Assembly (NCBI GenBank): GCA_910577525.1
Contig: CAJTLI010000013.1
Location: 1-64,000 of the forward strand
Reading direction: 5' to 3'
Origin: an uncultured Oscillospiraceae bacterium
GTDB taxonomy: Bacteria; Bacillota; Clostridia; Oscillospirales; Oscillospiraceae
Length of the DNA stretch: 64,000 nt
Made by a program: the position numbers and the translations under genes. Below are positions 27,698-36,595 of the stretch, one piece after another. The notes under the pieces were generated by a model, which saw nothing but the letters and a program-made list of their open reading frames with translations, searched no databases and had not been told where the DNA came from. The stretch's first letter is position 1. Each line of letters opens with the position of its first letter.

Positions 27698-29122
27698 TTA
27701 CGCTCTGGTCAGCGTAAAGATAAATTTGGTCACGCCGTCTTGGCTGGTGCAGATGATGTTTTCCTTGTGGCTGTTGAGGATGGTTTTGACAATATACAGA
27801 CCCAGGCCCACCCCGTCCCGGTCGGCGGAGCGGGAGTGGTCGGTTTTATGGAACCGGTCGAAAATAAGGGACTGCTCCTCCGGGGGGATGGTCTCCCCCT
27901 GGTTGCTGATGGTGACGGTGGCTTTGGGGCCCTTTACGGTGACGCCCAGACCCAGCACGCCCCCCTCTTTGGAGAACTTGATGGCATTGTCCAGCAGGTT
28001 GTAGCACACCTGGGTGATGGCGTCCTGGTCGCCCCACACGGGGATGGGCTCGTCCTCCGGGAGCTGGGCGTCCACCTCCAGGTTTTTGGCGGTCACTTTG
28101 CTCTCCAGGGTGAGCAGGGCCCGCACCAAGGTTTCGCAGATGTCAAACTGCTGCTGGGCGGCCCGCTCGTCGGACTGGAGGCGGGACAGGTCCAGCATGG
28201 AGCGCACCAGCCGGGACAGGCGGCGGGTCTCCGAGGAGATGATCTGAAGATAGTGGCGCTCCTGGTCCGGGGGAATGGTGCCGTCCAGAATGCCGTCGGC
28301 AAAGCCGGCGATGGTGGTCATGGGGGTTTTGAGCTCGTGGGACACGTTGGCTACGAATTCGGTGCGGCGCTGCTCGCTCTTGGACAGGGAGTCGGCCATG
28401 GCGTTGAAGGCGTCGGCCAGCTCCCCCACCTCATCCCGGCGGAAGCCCACGTTTACCCGCACGTCCAGCTGCCCCAGGCCGAACTGCCGGGCGGCGGCGG
28501 CGATCTCCTTGATGGGTTGGGCCATGTGCATACTGGTGACGGAGCTGATGATGGCGGCGATGAGCACCACGGCCAGGGTAGTGACCAGCAGGATGCTGAA
28601 CAGGTCCCGCCACACGCCGCTGATGTTGGAGGCGGAGGAGGACACCAGCACCAGCCCCTGGAGCTGGCCTATGGTGTTGGTGACGGGCAGGCCCACCAGA
28701 TACCGGGGCTCGCCGTACAGGCCGTCCAGGGTGGTCATGCCCAGGTAGGAGCCTCCGGTAATGACCTCCACGGTCTGTTGCGGCAGGGAGACGTATTGCA
28801 GCGCGGGCTGAAAGTCCCCGGCGATGGTGGCGTACACCACCACCCCCTCCGGCGTGGCCACCATGATGTGGGTGTCGGACACCAGGGCCACCGAGTTGAG
28901 GTAGTTCTGAAAGGCGGAGGTCTGCCACACCAGCTCCCCGCCGGACTGCACCGAGTCGGAGGTGAACTGGGCAATGTATCGGGCGTTGCGCTCCAGGGTG
29001 TCCTTTTTCTCCCGGATGGTGTACTGATAGCTGAGGGTGGCGAAGGAGGCCCCCAGCATGAGGAAGGACAGCAGCACCATGCCCACCATGGTGGCGAACT
29101 GGCGGCCGTACATGGTTTTCAC
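27698..29122 (-). CDS. Sensor histidine kinase
   Basis: The 474-residue protein starts at GTG 29122, overlapping the regulator's TGA (GTGA) with GAGGTG 8 bp upstream. It has membrane segment 1 (about 10-30), an extracytoplasmic sensor of about 145 residues, membrane segment 2 (ILLVTTLAVVLIAAIISSV), and a HAMP linker. The HisKA follows with the phospho-acceptor in NVSHELKTPMTTIAGFADG, then HATPase_c with NLLDNAIKFS (N box), DRDGVGLGLYIV (G box) and FDRFHK (F box). It pairs with the OmpR-type regulator immediately upstream. The location beside htrA hints at envelope stress. Confidence 0.95.
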   Translation of the reverse strand: MKTMYGRQFATMVGMVLLSFLMLGASFATLSYQYTIREKKDTLERNARYIAQFTSDSVQSGGELVWQTSAFQNYLNSVALVSDTHIMVATPEGVVVYATIAGDFQPALQYVSLPQQTVEVITGGSYLGMTTLDGLYGEPRYLVGLPVTNTIGQLQGLVLVSSSASNISGVWRDLFSILLVTTLAVVLIAAIISSVTSMHMAQPIKEIAAAARQFGLGQLDVRVNVGFRRDEVGELADAFNAMADSLSKSEQRRTEFVANVSHELKTPMTTIAGFADGILDGTIPPDQERHYLQIISSETRRLSRLVRSMLDLSRLQSDERAAQQQFDICETLVRALLTLESKVTAKNLEVDAQLPEDEPIPVWGDQDAITQVCYNLLDNAIKFSKEGGVLGLGVTVKGPKATVTISNQGETIPPEEQSLIFDRFHKTDHSRSADRDGVGLGLYIVKTILNSHKENIICTSQDGVTKFIFTLTRA

Positions 29123-29805
29123 GCGGAAGTCACCTCAAACTTATAGCCCACGCCCCACACGGTCTTCAGGGACCACTGCTCGGAGACCCCCTCCAGCTTT
29201 TCCCGCAGGCGCTTGATGTGCACGTCCACCGTGCGGGAGTCGCCGAAATAGTCGAAGCCCCAAACCTCGTCCAGCAGCTGGTTGCGGGTGAACACTCGGT
29301 TGGGGGAGGAGGCCAGGTGGAACAGCAGCTCCAGCTCCTTGGGGGGGGTGTCCACCCGTTTTCCGTCCACCAGCAGCTCGTAGGAGTCCAGATTGACCAC
29401 CAGCTTGTCAAAGGAGAGGCGCTTTTCCGGCTGCTCCTCCTCGCCGAAGCGCCGCAGCACGGCGTGGACCCGGGCCAGCACCTCCTTGGTCTCGAAGGGC
29501 TTGGTGATGTAGTCGTCCGCCCCCATCTCCAGGCCGTTGACCTTGTCCTCCAGCTCGCCCTTGGCGGTGAGCATGATGATGGGGGTTTTAGAGCTCTCCC
29601 GAATCTTCCGGCACACCGACCAGCCGTCCATGCCGGGCAGCATGATGTCCAGGATCACCAGGTCGGGCTGGACCTGCTGAAATTTTTCCAGACCGGCCAG
29701 ACCGTCCCCGGCCACGGCGCAGGTCATGCCCTCCTTTTCCAGGTAGAGCCGGAGCAGGTCGGCGATGTTTTTGTCGTCCTCCACAATCAAAATCGTGCGG
29801 GGCAT
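29119..29805 (-). CDS. OmpR/PhoB-family response regulator
   Basis: The 228-residue protein has a receiver domain (acidic EDD at 9-11, phospho-acceptor in LVILDIMLPGMDGW near residue 53, Lys in DDYITKPFE) and a C-terminal winged-helix trans_reg_C domain (SRTVDVHIKRLREKLEG...TVWGVGYKFE). Its stop overlaps the kinase start by 4 bp, so the genes are translationally coupled. Confidence 0.95.
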   Translation of the reverse strand: MPRTILIVEDDKNIADLLRLYLEKEGMTCAVAGDGLAGLEKFQQVQPDLVILDIMLPGMDGWSVCRKIRESSKTPIIMLTAKGELEDKVNGLEMGADDYITKPFETKEVLARVHAVLRRFGEEEQPEKRLSFDKLVVNLDSYELLVDGKRVDTPPKELELLFHLASSPNRVFTRNQLLDEVWGFDYFGDSRTVDVHIKRLREKLEGVSEQWSLKTVWGVGYKFEVTSA

Positions 29806-29829
29806 TTTGACACACCCTTTCTCGTGTAG

Positions 29830-29864
29830 GGGAGGGGCGGACCAGGGCCGCCCCTCCCGTTTTC
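29830..29864. terminator. Hairpin between the CDF transporter and two-component genes
   Basis: GGGAGGGGCGG ACCAGGG CCGCCCCTCCC is an 11-bp stem with TTTT only on the plus-strand side. It lies upstream of the regulator gene and probably separates it from transcription of the CDF gene. Confidence 0.55.
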
Positions 29865-29995
29865 GTGTTGGAACAGGGACCGGGCAAGCCGGACCTCTGG
29901 GATGGGATGCCGCAGACGCATTGAATCAGTGTATACTCAACATTATAACCCTGTCCGCGGCAAATTTCCACAGGTTTTTATGAACGGCGCGAAAT

Positions 29996-31156
29996 TTACG
30001 GCACAGGGGACCGGTCCACCCCGATGGCGGGGCGGCAGCCCGGCTCCCGCTCCAGCAGCTTTCCAGCCAAAGCCTCCCGCACCTCCTGGTCGGACAGGGA
30101 CACATCGTAGGGGACCACCACGTCGAAGGCCACCTGGTCCTCCCCGCTCAGGCGGAAGTCGTGGACGGTGGCGGTGGGGTCGATCTCCCGGGCCAGCGCC
30201 TCCGCCAGGGACCGCAGGCGGTCGGACCGGGGGTCCCCCCGCTCTACCGGGTCCATGTGGATGACGGCCTCCAGGCCGAAGCGGCGCTCCAGCTCCCGCT
30301 CCGCCCGGTCGATGACCTCGTGGAGCTCCACCAGCGAGCCGCCGGCGGGCACCTCGGCGTGGACGGACATCATCCGCCGTCCGGGGCCGTAGTCGTGGAC
30401 GATGAGGTCGTGGACCCCCAGAATCTGGGGCTGGTCCAGCAGGAGCGACTTGATGTCCGCCACCATGGCGGGGTCGGGGGGCGTGCCCAGCAGAGGGTCC
30501 AGGGTGTCCTTGGCCGCCCCCCAGCCGGAGCGCAGGATGAACGCCGCCACCAGCAGGCCCAGCCAGCCGTCCAGCTGGACCTGGAAAAAGTGGGAGATTA
30601 CCAAACCCGCCAGCACCGCCGAGGTGGCCAGCACATCCGAGCGGGCGTCCACGGCGGCGGCCCCCAGGGCCGCGGAACCGGTGCGCTTGCCCAGGGCGCC
30701 GTAGAACCAGCCCATCCACAGCTTGACCAGAATGGAGGCCAGCAGGAGCCCCGCGGACAGGGGGGAGAGGACGGCGTCCGACGGGTGGAAGATTTTCTCC
30801 ATGGAGCTCTGGCCCAGCTCCACCCCCACCAGCAGAATGAGCATGGACACCGCCAGCCCCGCCAGATACTCGATGCGGCCGTGGCCGAAGGGGTGGCGCT
30901 CGTCCGCCCGCTGGGAGGCCAGCTTGAAGCCCGCCAGGGTCACGGCGGACCCGGCGGCGTCGGACAGGTTGTTGAAGGCGTCGGCGGTGACGGAGATGGC
31001 GCCGGTGAGGACGCCGGCGCACAGCTTGGCGGCAAACAGCAGCAGGTTCAGCGCCAGCCCCAGCCCGCCGGCCAGCAGGCCGCAGCGCTCCCGGACGGCG
31101 GGGCTGGCCATGTTCTCGCAGCCGGGCACAAAGCGGCGCAGAATCGCGTTGAGCAT
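29996..31156 (-). CDS. Cation diffusion facilitator (CDF) family transporter
   Basis: CDF proteins export divalent metals such as Zn, Mn or Fe in exchange for protons. The 386-residue protein has about six membrane segments with the metal-site motifs SVTADAFNNLSDAAGS (TM2), HPFGHGRIEYLAG (TM2-3 loop) and AAAVDARSDVLATSAV (TM5). A C-terminal cytoplasmic metal-binding domain (VHDLIVHDYGPGRRMMSVHAEVP) is followed by an extra region of about 90 residues, making it longer than the usual 300. Metal specificity cannot be assigned. Confidence 0.92.
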   Translation of the reverse strand: MLNAILRRFVPGCENMASPAVRERCGLLAGGLGLALNLLLFAAKLCAGVLTGAISVTADAFNNLSDAAGSAVTLAGFKLASQRADERHPFGHGRIEYLAGLAVSMLILLVGVELGQSSMEKIFHPSDAVLSPLSAGLLLASILVKLWMGWFYGALGKRTGSAALGAAAVDARSDVLATSAVLAGLVISHFFQVQLDGWLGLLVAAFILRSGWGAAKDTLDPLLGTPPDPAMVADIKSLLLDQPQILGVHDLIVHDYGPGRRMMSVHAEVPAGGSLVELHEVIDRAERELERRFGLEAVIHMDPVERGDPRSDRLRSLAEALAREIDPTATVHDFRLSGEDQVAFDVVVPYDVSLSDQEVREALAGKLLEREPGCRPAIGVDRSPVP

Positions 31157-31225
31157 AAAACCTCCTCCTTACTGCGGGACGTACCCCATTTTATGCAGTA
31201 TGCCCCAAACAGGGGATATAGTAAT

Positions 31226-31250
31226 CTGCCTGGGCGTTCCGCCCAGGCAG
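31226..31250. terminator. Terminator-like hairpin
   Basis: CTGCCTGGGCG TTC CGCCCAGGCAG is a perfect 11-bp stem between the U32 peptidase gene end and the CDF gene start. It terminates the mltG-U32 unit. Confidence 0.8.
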
Positions 31251-31262
31251 ATGCCGTATTTG

Positions 31263-32477
31263 CTAGGAGCTGGGCCGGCAGGCCCGCACAATGGACAGCG
31301 GCGGCACCTGCCGGGGCAGCTTCATGCGGAAGCTCATCTGGGGATGGCGGGGCTCCTGGAGCTCAAAGCCGTCCATGTCCCGCATCACGGGGGCGGTGAA
31401 GGGGAAGGCGGGCACGCCGGGCCCCACCACCTCGAGCCCGTCCCCGGCGGCGAACTTGTTGCGCAGGGACAAAACGGCGTTTCCCAGCCCGTCGCAGGAT
31501 TGGACAATGGCCAGCACCTGCCAGTCCCGGACATACCGGGCGGAGTCGGTGTACTGTCCCGGCTGGCCGAACCAGAAGCCGGTGGAGTAGTGCCGGTGGC
31601 TCACCTTGTCCACCTCCGCCCGCCACACCGGGTCCAGGGGGCGGTTTTCCGCCGCCGCGTTCACGGCGCGGCGGTAGGCGGCGGTGGTCATGGCGGCGTA
31701 GTAGGCGCTTTTGGCCCGGCCCTCGATTTTCAGGGAGTCCACCCCGGCGTCCATCAGCTCGGGAATGTGGTCGATCATGCACATATCCCGGCTGTTCAGA
31801 ATAAAGGTTTCGCCGTTTTCCTCAAAGACGGGGAAGTACTCGCCGGGGCGCTTCTCCTCCATCAGGGCGTATTGATAGCGGCAGGGCTGGGCGCAGGCCC
31901 CCCGGGAGGCGTCCCGCCCGGTCATATAGTTGCTGAGCAGGCAGCGGCCCGACCAGCTCACGCACATGGCTCCGTGGACAAAGCACTCCACCTCCAGCCC
32001 TCTGGGGGCCTTGGCCTTCAGTTCCGCCACCTCCTCCAGGGACAGCTCCCTGGCTAAGATCACCCGGCTGGCCCCCAGCTCGTGCCACACCCGGGCCATC
32101 TCGTAGTTGGTGATGCCCGTCTGGGTGGACATGTGGACCTGGACGCGGGGAGCGTGGCGTTTGCACAAGTCCAGCACCTCCGGCCCGGCGGCGATCACCG
32201 CGTCCGCGCCGATGGCGTCCAGGTATTCCAGGTATTCCGGGAGCCGGGCCACTTCGTGATTCCGGGCCAGGGTGTTGCAGGTGACGTGGACCCGGACGCC
32301 CCTGGCGTGGGCGGCGGACACCGCGTCCCGCAGGCCGTCCCGGTCGAAGTTGCCGGCAAAGGCCCGCATCCCGAAGGCGCTTCCGGCCAGGTACACCGCG
32401 TCCGCCCCGTAGGCCAGGGCCATGTCCAGCCGCTCCCGGTCCCCGGCGGGGGAGAGCACCTCCGGCCTAGCCCTCAT
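31263..32477 (-). CDS. Peptidase U32 family protein
   Basis: The start ATG 32477 overlaps the mltG stop by 11 bp, giving 404 residues. It opens MRARPEVLSPAGDRERLDMAL and has the U32 signature around CFVHGAMCVSWSGRCLLSN followed by the Cys cluster of SRGACAQPCRYQY. Family members include collagenase-like proteins and the RlhA/TrhP RNA hydroxylases. The enzymatic role of this copy cannot be decided. Coupling with mltG is common in Firmicutes. Confidence 0.9.
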   Translation of the reverse strand: MRARPEVLSPAGDRERLDMALAYGADAVYLAGSAFGMRAFAGNFDRDGLRDAVSAAHARGVRVHVTCNTLARNHEVARLPEYLEYLDAIGADAVIAAGPEVLDLCKRHAPRVQVHMSTQTGITNYEMARVWHELGASRVILARELSLEEVAELKAKAPRGLEVECFVHGAMCVSWSGRCLLSNYMTGRDASRGACAQPCRYQYALMEEKRPGEYFPVFEENGETFILNSRDMCMIDHIPELMDAGVDSLKIEGRAKSAYYAAMTTAAYRRAVNAAAENRPLDPVWRAEVDKVSHRHYSTGFWFGQPGQYTDSARYVRDWQVLAIVQSCDGLGNAVLSLRNKFAAGDGLEVVGPGVPAFPFTAPVMRDMDGFELQEPRHPQMSFRMKLPRQVPPLSIVRACRPSS

Positions 32478-33666
32478 TGCCCTGGTAGCGTTCCACCAGC
32501 GCCTGGTGCTCGGCATAGGTGCGGGTGTACTCGTGGCGCTTGGTCTCCGGGTTGAGGACATAGAAATAGTAGTTGGTGTTCTCCGGGTTCATGGCGGCCA
32601 GCAGCGACTGCATACCGGGGTTGGAGATAGGCCCTGCGGGCAGGCCCTGGTACAGGTAGGTGTTGTAGGGGGAGTCGATGTTCCGGTCGGCCAGGGTGGG
32701 GGTTTTTCCGCCGTTGAGGTAGACCAGGGTGGCGTCGATCTGGAGGTAGCCCGCCGTCTCGGCGGTGGGGTTTTCCAGACGGTTGTAGATGACGGAGGAG
32801 ATGTTCCGGTAGTCGGTGCTGTCGGTCTCCTTTTCGATGAGGGAGGCGATGGTGACGATGTCGTGGAGGGAGTATTGGACCTCGTCCCCGGCATATTGGG
32901 CCATATACTCGTCCATTTTCGCGTCGAAGTTCACCAGCATCTTGTTGATGACGTACTTGGGGTTTTCGCCCAGCTGGAAGGTGTAGGTGTCGGGGAACAG
33001 ATAGCCCTCCAGGCGGTGGTAGTCCCCCAGGGGGATGTCCCGGAGCCAGTCGAAGGCGTAGTCCCAGTTGGCGGCCATGTCCCGGAGCTTGTCCACTGAG
33101 GTGACGCCGCGGTCGTCCAGCAGCTGGAAGACCTGGTCGATGGAATAGCCCTCCGGGATGGTGATATCCGCCTCCTGCCGGGTGGCGGAGGAGGAGCCCA
33201 TGCTGGACACCAGGGCGTGGTAGTCCATTTTGGTGTTCAGCTCGTAGGTGCCCGGGGCGATCTTGTCCGCGGCGTGGGAGAACTGGGCGTAGAGCTTAAA
33301 AAGAAATTTGTATTGGATCAGGCCCTTTTCCTCCAGCAGGTCCACCACGTCGGAGAACTGGGTGTCGTCGTCGATGATGACCTCGATGGAGACGTACTCC
33401 TTGTTGAGGCCCAGCAGGTCGCAGGCCCACAGCCAGCCCAGGGTGGCCAGGATGGCGGAGGCGCCGATGACCAGCAGGATATACAGGAATCCGCCGGCCA
33501 CCCGGGCCGCGGCACTGCGGCGCTTTCGGGGCCTGTGGGTCCGGGACTGGCCGTCGGCGCGCTGCTGGGGCTGGCGGCGCTGGGGCTGACCGCTCTGAGA
33601 TGGGTCGCGGGGGGATGGATTCCGGGAGGGCTGGGCCGGCCGGTGCGCGCGATTGTCTTCTGCCAT
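32467..33666 (-). CDS. mltG: Endolytic peptidoglycan transglycosylase MltG
   Basis: MltG cleaves nascent glycan strands near the membrane and helps set glycan chain length. The start ATG 33666 (AAGGAGTG upstream) gives 399 residues. A basic Pro/Arg/Gln-rich cytoplasmic tail (about 1-55) precedes one membrane segment (GGFLYILLVIGASAILATLG) and the YceG domain. The catalytic Glu lies in IASLIEKETDSTDYRNISSV, with the conserved GLPAGPISNPGMQSLLAAMNP near the C-terminus. It is the first gene of the mltG-U32 unit. Confidence 0.95.
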   Translation of the reverse strand: MAEDNRAHRPAQPSRNPSPRDPSQSGQPQRRQPQQRADGQSRTHRPRKRRSAAARVAGGFLYILLVIGASAILATLGWLWACDLLGLNKEYVSIEVIIDDDTQFSDVVDLLEEKGLIQYKFLFKLYAQFSHAADKIAPGTYELNTKMDYHALVSSMGSSSATRQEADITIPEGYSIDQVFQLLDDRGVTSVDKLRDMAANWDYAFDWLRDIPLGDYHRLEGYLFPDTYTFQLGENPKYVINKMLVNFDAKMDEYMAQYAGDEVQYSLHDIVTIASLIEKETDSTDYRNISSVIYNRLENPTAETAGYLQIDATLVYLNGGKTPTLADRNIDSPYNTYLYQGLPAGPISNPGMQSLLAAMNPENTNYYFYVLNPETKRHEYTRTYAEHQALVERYQGNEG

Positions 33667-33864
33667 GAGATTCACTCCTTATGGGGTTTGGGGCTGGGCC
33701 CGGAGCGGGGAACCAATTTTTCGGCGCCCACATAGTATGAGCCAGCAACGGGAAAATGGCCGGCCGGAAGGCCGGAAAACACAGGGGTCAGCTCCGGCGC
33801 CGCGGTCCCGCGGCGTCCGAGCCGGTCTCCGTGACCGGGATATCAAATGTGAGGTGACAAAATC

Positions 33865-34074
33865 ATGTGTTGTGGTAACAATGGTGGTTTCGGCGGGGGT
33901 TGCTGGTGGATCATCATCCTGATTCTCCTCCTGTGCTGCTGCTGCGGCGGCGGGAACAGCTGGGGCGGCAATAATTGCTGCTGCTGCTGCAATGGCGGCA
34001 ACAACTGCGGCTGCGGCTGCAACAATGGCTGCGGCTGCAACAACGGCTGCGGCTGCAACGACGGCTGCTGCTGA
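33865..34074 (+). CDS. Cys/Gly/Asn-rich small protein with one membrane segment
   Basis: The 69-residue product starts MCCGNNGGFGGGC, has a hydrophobic segment (WWIIILILLLCC, about 14-25), and then repeats CNNGCGC units to its end. A third of its residues are Cys. GAGGTG precedes ATG 33865. Such proteins are usually annotated as chorion-class high-cysteine proteins in Oscillospiraceae and could be spore- or envelope-associated, but no function is known. Its last codons and stop are duplicated at 34196-34210, beyond a GC-rich repeat. Confidence 0.7.
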   Translation: MCCGNNGGFGGGCWWIIILILLLCCCCGGGNSWGGNNCCCCCNGGNNCGCGCNNGCGCNNGCGCNDGCC

Positions 34075-34364
34075 GCCGACGCGAACAGCGGGCTAAGACC
34101 GAAGCGGAGCGAAAGCGGGGAGGCCCCGCAGGGGCCGGACAGCTTTTGCGCAGTCGGAGGGCTTAGAACCGCGTCGTGAGCAGGCGAAGCGCGAAGACGG
34201 CTGCTGCTGACAAGAAGCGCAGAGAAGCGGTCAGCGAGGAAGCTTGAACCAGAGCGAGGCCGGGCGCAGGGCGGCATAGCCGCCCGCAGGCCAGGCCGAG
34301 CCGGAGGGAAAGCGGCCAAGCGGCCTGACCGCTTCGGAGCGTGACAAGGCCGCGAACAGCGGGC
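34060..34364. repeat. Double 3'-end repeat unit after the Cys-rich gene
   Basis: GACGGCTGCTGCTGA (the gene's last codons and stop) occurs at 34060-34074 and again at 34196-34210. CGCGAACAGCGGGC occurs at 34080-34093 and again at 34351-34364. The two spacers (about 121 and 257 bp) contain motifs shared with the other units: AGCGGAGCGA, CAGTCGGAGGG, GAGCAGGCGAAGCGCGA, AGAGCGAGGCC and GCCGGAGGGAAAGC. The interlocked order suggests two insertion events, one overlapping the other. Confidence 0.75.
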
Positions 34365-34378
34365 ACCCCATACTCACT

Positions 34379-34402
34379 GGGCGGAGGGATTTCCCTCCGC
34401 CC
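34379..34402. terminator. Terminator between convergent genes
   Basis: GGGCGGAGGGA and TCCCTCCGCCC form an 11-bp stem with a 2-nt centre. Confidence 0.75.
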
Positions 34403-34405
34403 TCA

Positions 34406-34933
34406 TTATTCCTCAATCAGGACGAGCTTTACCGGCACGTCAAACTCCTCCCTGGGAATGCGGCGGGCCAGCCGGCCGGGACGGCATATGCACACCGTGA
34501 AGCCGGGGAAGCCGGCCAGCCACCGGTCGTAATAGCCCCCGCCCCAGCCCAGGCGGTAGCCCTCCCGGTCGCACATCAGGTGGGGGATGAGGGCCACGGC
34601 GATCTCCTCCTTGCCGATCACCGGGCAGGAGCCGTCCGGCTCGGGGATGCCGAAGCGGTTGGGAATGAGCTGGTCGATGTCCAGCACCTGCCGGGCCTCC
34701 ATGCCCCGGTGGGGGAGCACCACGGGGAGGGCCACCCGCTTGCCCCGTTCCAGCAGGGCCTGGATGAGAGGGACGGTGTTGGGCTCCCGGCCGGTGCCGT
34801 AAAACACCATCACCGTGTCCGCCGCCTCCACCTGGGGCAGGGCCAGAAAGCGCCGGAACAGCGGGCCCGCCTCCATCTGAGGCAGTCCGGCGGCGTGACG
34901 GCGCAGCTCTGCCTTGCGCTCCTGAACCGTCAT
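34406..34933 (-). CDS. 5-formyltetrahydrofolate cyclo-ligase
   Basis: The enzyme converts 5-formyl-THF to 5,10-methenyl-THF using ATP. The 175-residue protein starts at ATG 34933, overlapping the DJ-1 gene stop (ATGA). It has the family signature GYRLGWGGGYYDRWL near residue 125 and MVFYGTGREPNT near 45. It is slightly shorter than usual at the N-terminus. The coupled DJ-1/PfpI gene upstream is a common arrangement in clostridia. Confidence 0.9.
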   Translation of the reverse strand: MTVQERKAELRRHAAGLPQMEAGPLFRRFLALPQVEAADTVMVFYGTGREPNTVPLIQALLERGKRVALPVVLPHRGMEARQVLDIDQLIPNRFGIPEPDGSCPVIGKEEIAVALIPHLMCDREGYRLGWGGGYYDRWLAGFPGFTVCICRPGRLARRIPREEFDVPVKLVLIEE

Positions 34934-35487
34934 ACGCCGTAGTGCAGTGCGCCGCGGACCTGCTCGGCGGCGTCGGGGCCCGCCAGCGCCGCTGCCAGCG
35001 CCAGGCCGAAGTCGAAGGCGGAGCCGGGTCCCCGGCCGGTGATAAGCCTGCCCTCCGCCACCACGGAGCGGTCCATCTCGGGGGCGGCCTCCGCCCGGGC
35101 CAGTTCCCCTTCCATGCCGGGGTAGCACACACAGCGGACGCCCTGATCCAGCAGGCCCGCCCGGGCCAGCAGCGTGGGGGCCGCGCAGATGGCGGCCAGC
35201 CAGCAGTCGGGGTCCTCCGCCGCCTGGCGGACCAGGGCCATGGCAGCCCCGCTGCCCTCAATGGAGGACACGCCCCCCATGCCGCCGGGGAGCACCACCA
35301 TATCGCCTTCCGTCAGCTCCACCGCCTCCACGGGCAGGTCGGCCTGGACGGTGATCTTGTGGGAGCCGGTGACGGCGGGGCCGCCGATGCCCGTCAGAGC
35401 GACGGGGAGATTTGCCCGCCGCAGCACGTCGGCGGTGACAAGGGCCTCGGCCTCCTCAAAACCCGCGCCCAGCAAAATGTAGACCAT
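34930..35487 (-). CDS. DJ-1/PfpI family protein
   Basis: The 185-residue protein begins MVYILLGAGFEEAEALVTADVLRR, with the conserved Glu in FEEAEA. It has DMVVLPGGMGG near 62 and the nucleophile-elbow Cys in LAAICAAPTLLA near residue 100. This is the YajL/DJ-1 type. Family members are linked to deglycation, chaperone or thiamine-related activities, so the precise role is open. Its stop overlaps the cyclo-ligase start by 4 bp. Confidence 0.9.
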   Translation of the reverse strand: MVYILLGAGFEEAEALVTADVLRRANLPVALTGIGGPAVTGSHKITVQADLPVEAVELTEGDMVVLPGGMGGVSSIEGSGAAMALVRQAAEDPDCWLAAICAAPTLLARAGLLDQGVRCVCYPGMEGELARAEAAPEMDRSVVAEGRLITGRGPGSAFDFGLALAAALAGPDAAEQVRGALHYGV

Positions 35488-35550
35488 AAAGCATCTGCCT
35501 TTCTATTTTTAAAATTCGTTCTTCAGCGCATCCTAAAAGGAGGCGCCGGA

Positions 35551-36309
35551 TTAACCGGTTCCTTCTTGATTACAGCCGGCGGACGGGCGCCGGCCCGTGA
35601 GCCTGGCCCCCACAGCGGACACCAGGAACAGGGGGAGCTTGGCCATGCGGCCAATGCGGGAGGGCTCCTTCATCAGCCGGTACAGCCACTCCAGGCCCAG
35701 CCGCTGAAAGGACGCCGGTGCCCGCTCCACCTTGCCCGCGAACACGTCCAGGGAGCCCCCCAGGCCGATATACAGCCTTGCCCCGGCGGCCGCGCCGTTG
35801 GCGGCGATCCACTTCTCCTGTTTGGGGAAGCCCAGGCAGACGAAGACAATGTCGGCTTGGGCCCGCCGGATGGCGTCCGCCACCGGCCCGTCCTCTTTGA
35901 AGTAGCCGTCGTGGGTGCCGCAGACCGTCAACCCAGGGTGCTTTGCCCGTAGATTGACCGCGGCCTGCTCCGCCACGCCGGGGGCGGCCCCCAGCAGAAA
36001 CAGCCGCTTGCCCGCCCCGGCGGCCCGGTCCAGCAGAGCGGAGGCGAAATCAATGCCGGGGACGCGCTCCTTCAGGGGACGGCCCAGGATTTTGGAGGCG
36101 TAGATGACGCCGATGCCGTCGGGAATGACCAGGTCGGCGTTGGACAGAATTTCCGCGAATTCCGGGTCCTTGGCCGCCCGCTGGACGATTTCCGGGTTGG
36201 GGGTGACGGCCAGATGGGGGCCCTCCTCCTCCAGCAGAGCCAGGGCCCGGTCCACCGCCTCGTCCAGCGTCACATTGTCAAAGGCCACGCCCAGTACGTC
36301 CACCCGCAT
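35551..36309 (-). CDS. WecG/TagA/CpsF family glycosyltransferase
   Basis: The family transfers ManNAc or a related sugar to a lipid-linked intermediate in wall teichoic acid or exopolysaccharide synthesis. The start ATG 36309 gives 252 residues (family about 240). Conserved parts are VDVLGVAFDNVTLDEAVDRA, TPNPEIV, LVIPDGIGVIYASKILG, CLGFPKQEKWI and GLGGSLDVFAGKVERAP. A much longer reading frame upstream has no ribosome binding site and overlaps the ABC-transporter promoter. In an SLH-bearing cell it may build the secondary wall polymer, but that is inference. Confidence 0.9.
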   Translation of the reverse strand: MRVDVLGVAFDNVTLDEAVDRALALLEEEGPHLAVTPNPEIVQRAAKDPEFAEILSNADLVIPDGIGVIYASKILGRPLKERVPGIDFASALLDRAAGAGKRLFLLGAAPGVAEQAAVNLRAKHPGLTVCGTHDGYFKEDGPVADAIRRAQADIVFVCLGFPKQEKWIAANGAAAGARLYIGLGGSLDVFAGKVERAPASFQRLGLEWLYRLMKEPSRIGRMAKLPLFLVSAVGARLTGRRPSAGCNQEGTG

Positions 36310-36481
36310 GGCGCATTCCCCCTCTTTGGCATACCAATCCATTTTGTCCACTATACCACAGCGGAGGAAAAAAGTCCACCCATGGAGGGAAGTATTTGAA
36401 GTGTTTACAGACCGTTCATCCTCTTCCCATGGAACAGCCTGGAAATTCGATTCTTTTTTCTGGAATTCGCGCAATTCGCCC

Positions 36482-36510
36482 TTGACATCAACGCTGTAAA
36501 GCGTTATACT
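36482..36510 (+). promoter_or_regulatory. Promoter of the ABC transporter operon
   Basis: TTGACA (36482-36487), a 17-bp spacer and TATACT (36505-36510) are followed by an 80-nt leader. I could not match the leader to a riboswitch. Confidence 0.8.
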
Positions 36511-36595
36511 TGCGGTCGTGAGCTGAGAGGCTCCCTTCTTTGCGCCCCGGCACTTTGATGAAACAAAGCGATAAAGCAATTTGGAGGAATCAAGA

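Noticed and set aside
36511..36590. TPP-like riboswitch (CTGAGAG present)
   Set aside because: Only a short piece resembles the TPP motif; the rest of the consensus is missing from the 80-nt leader.
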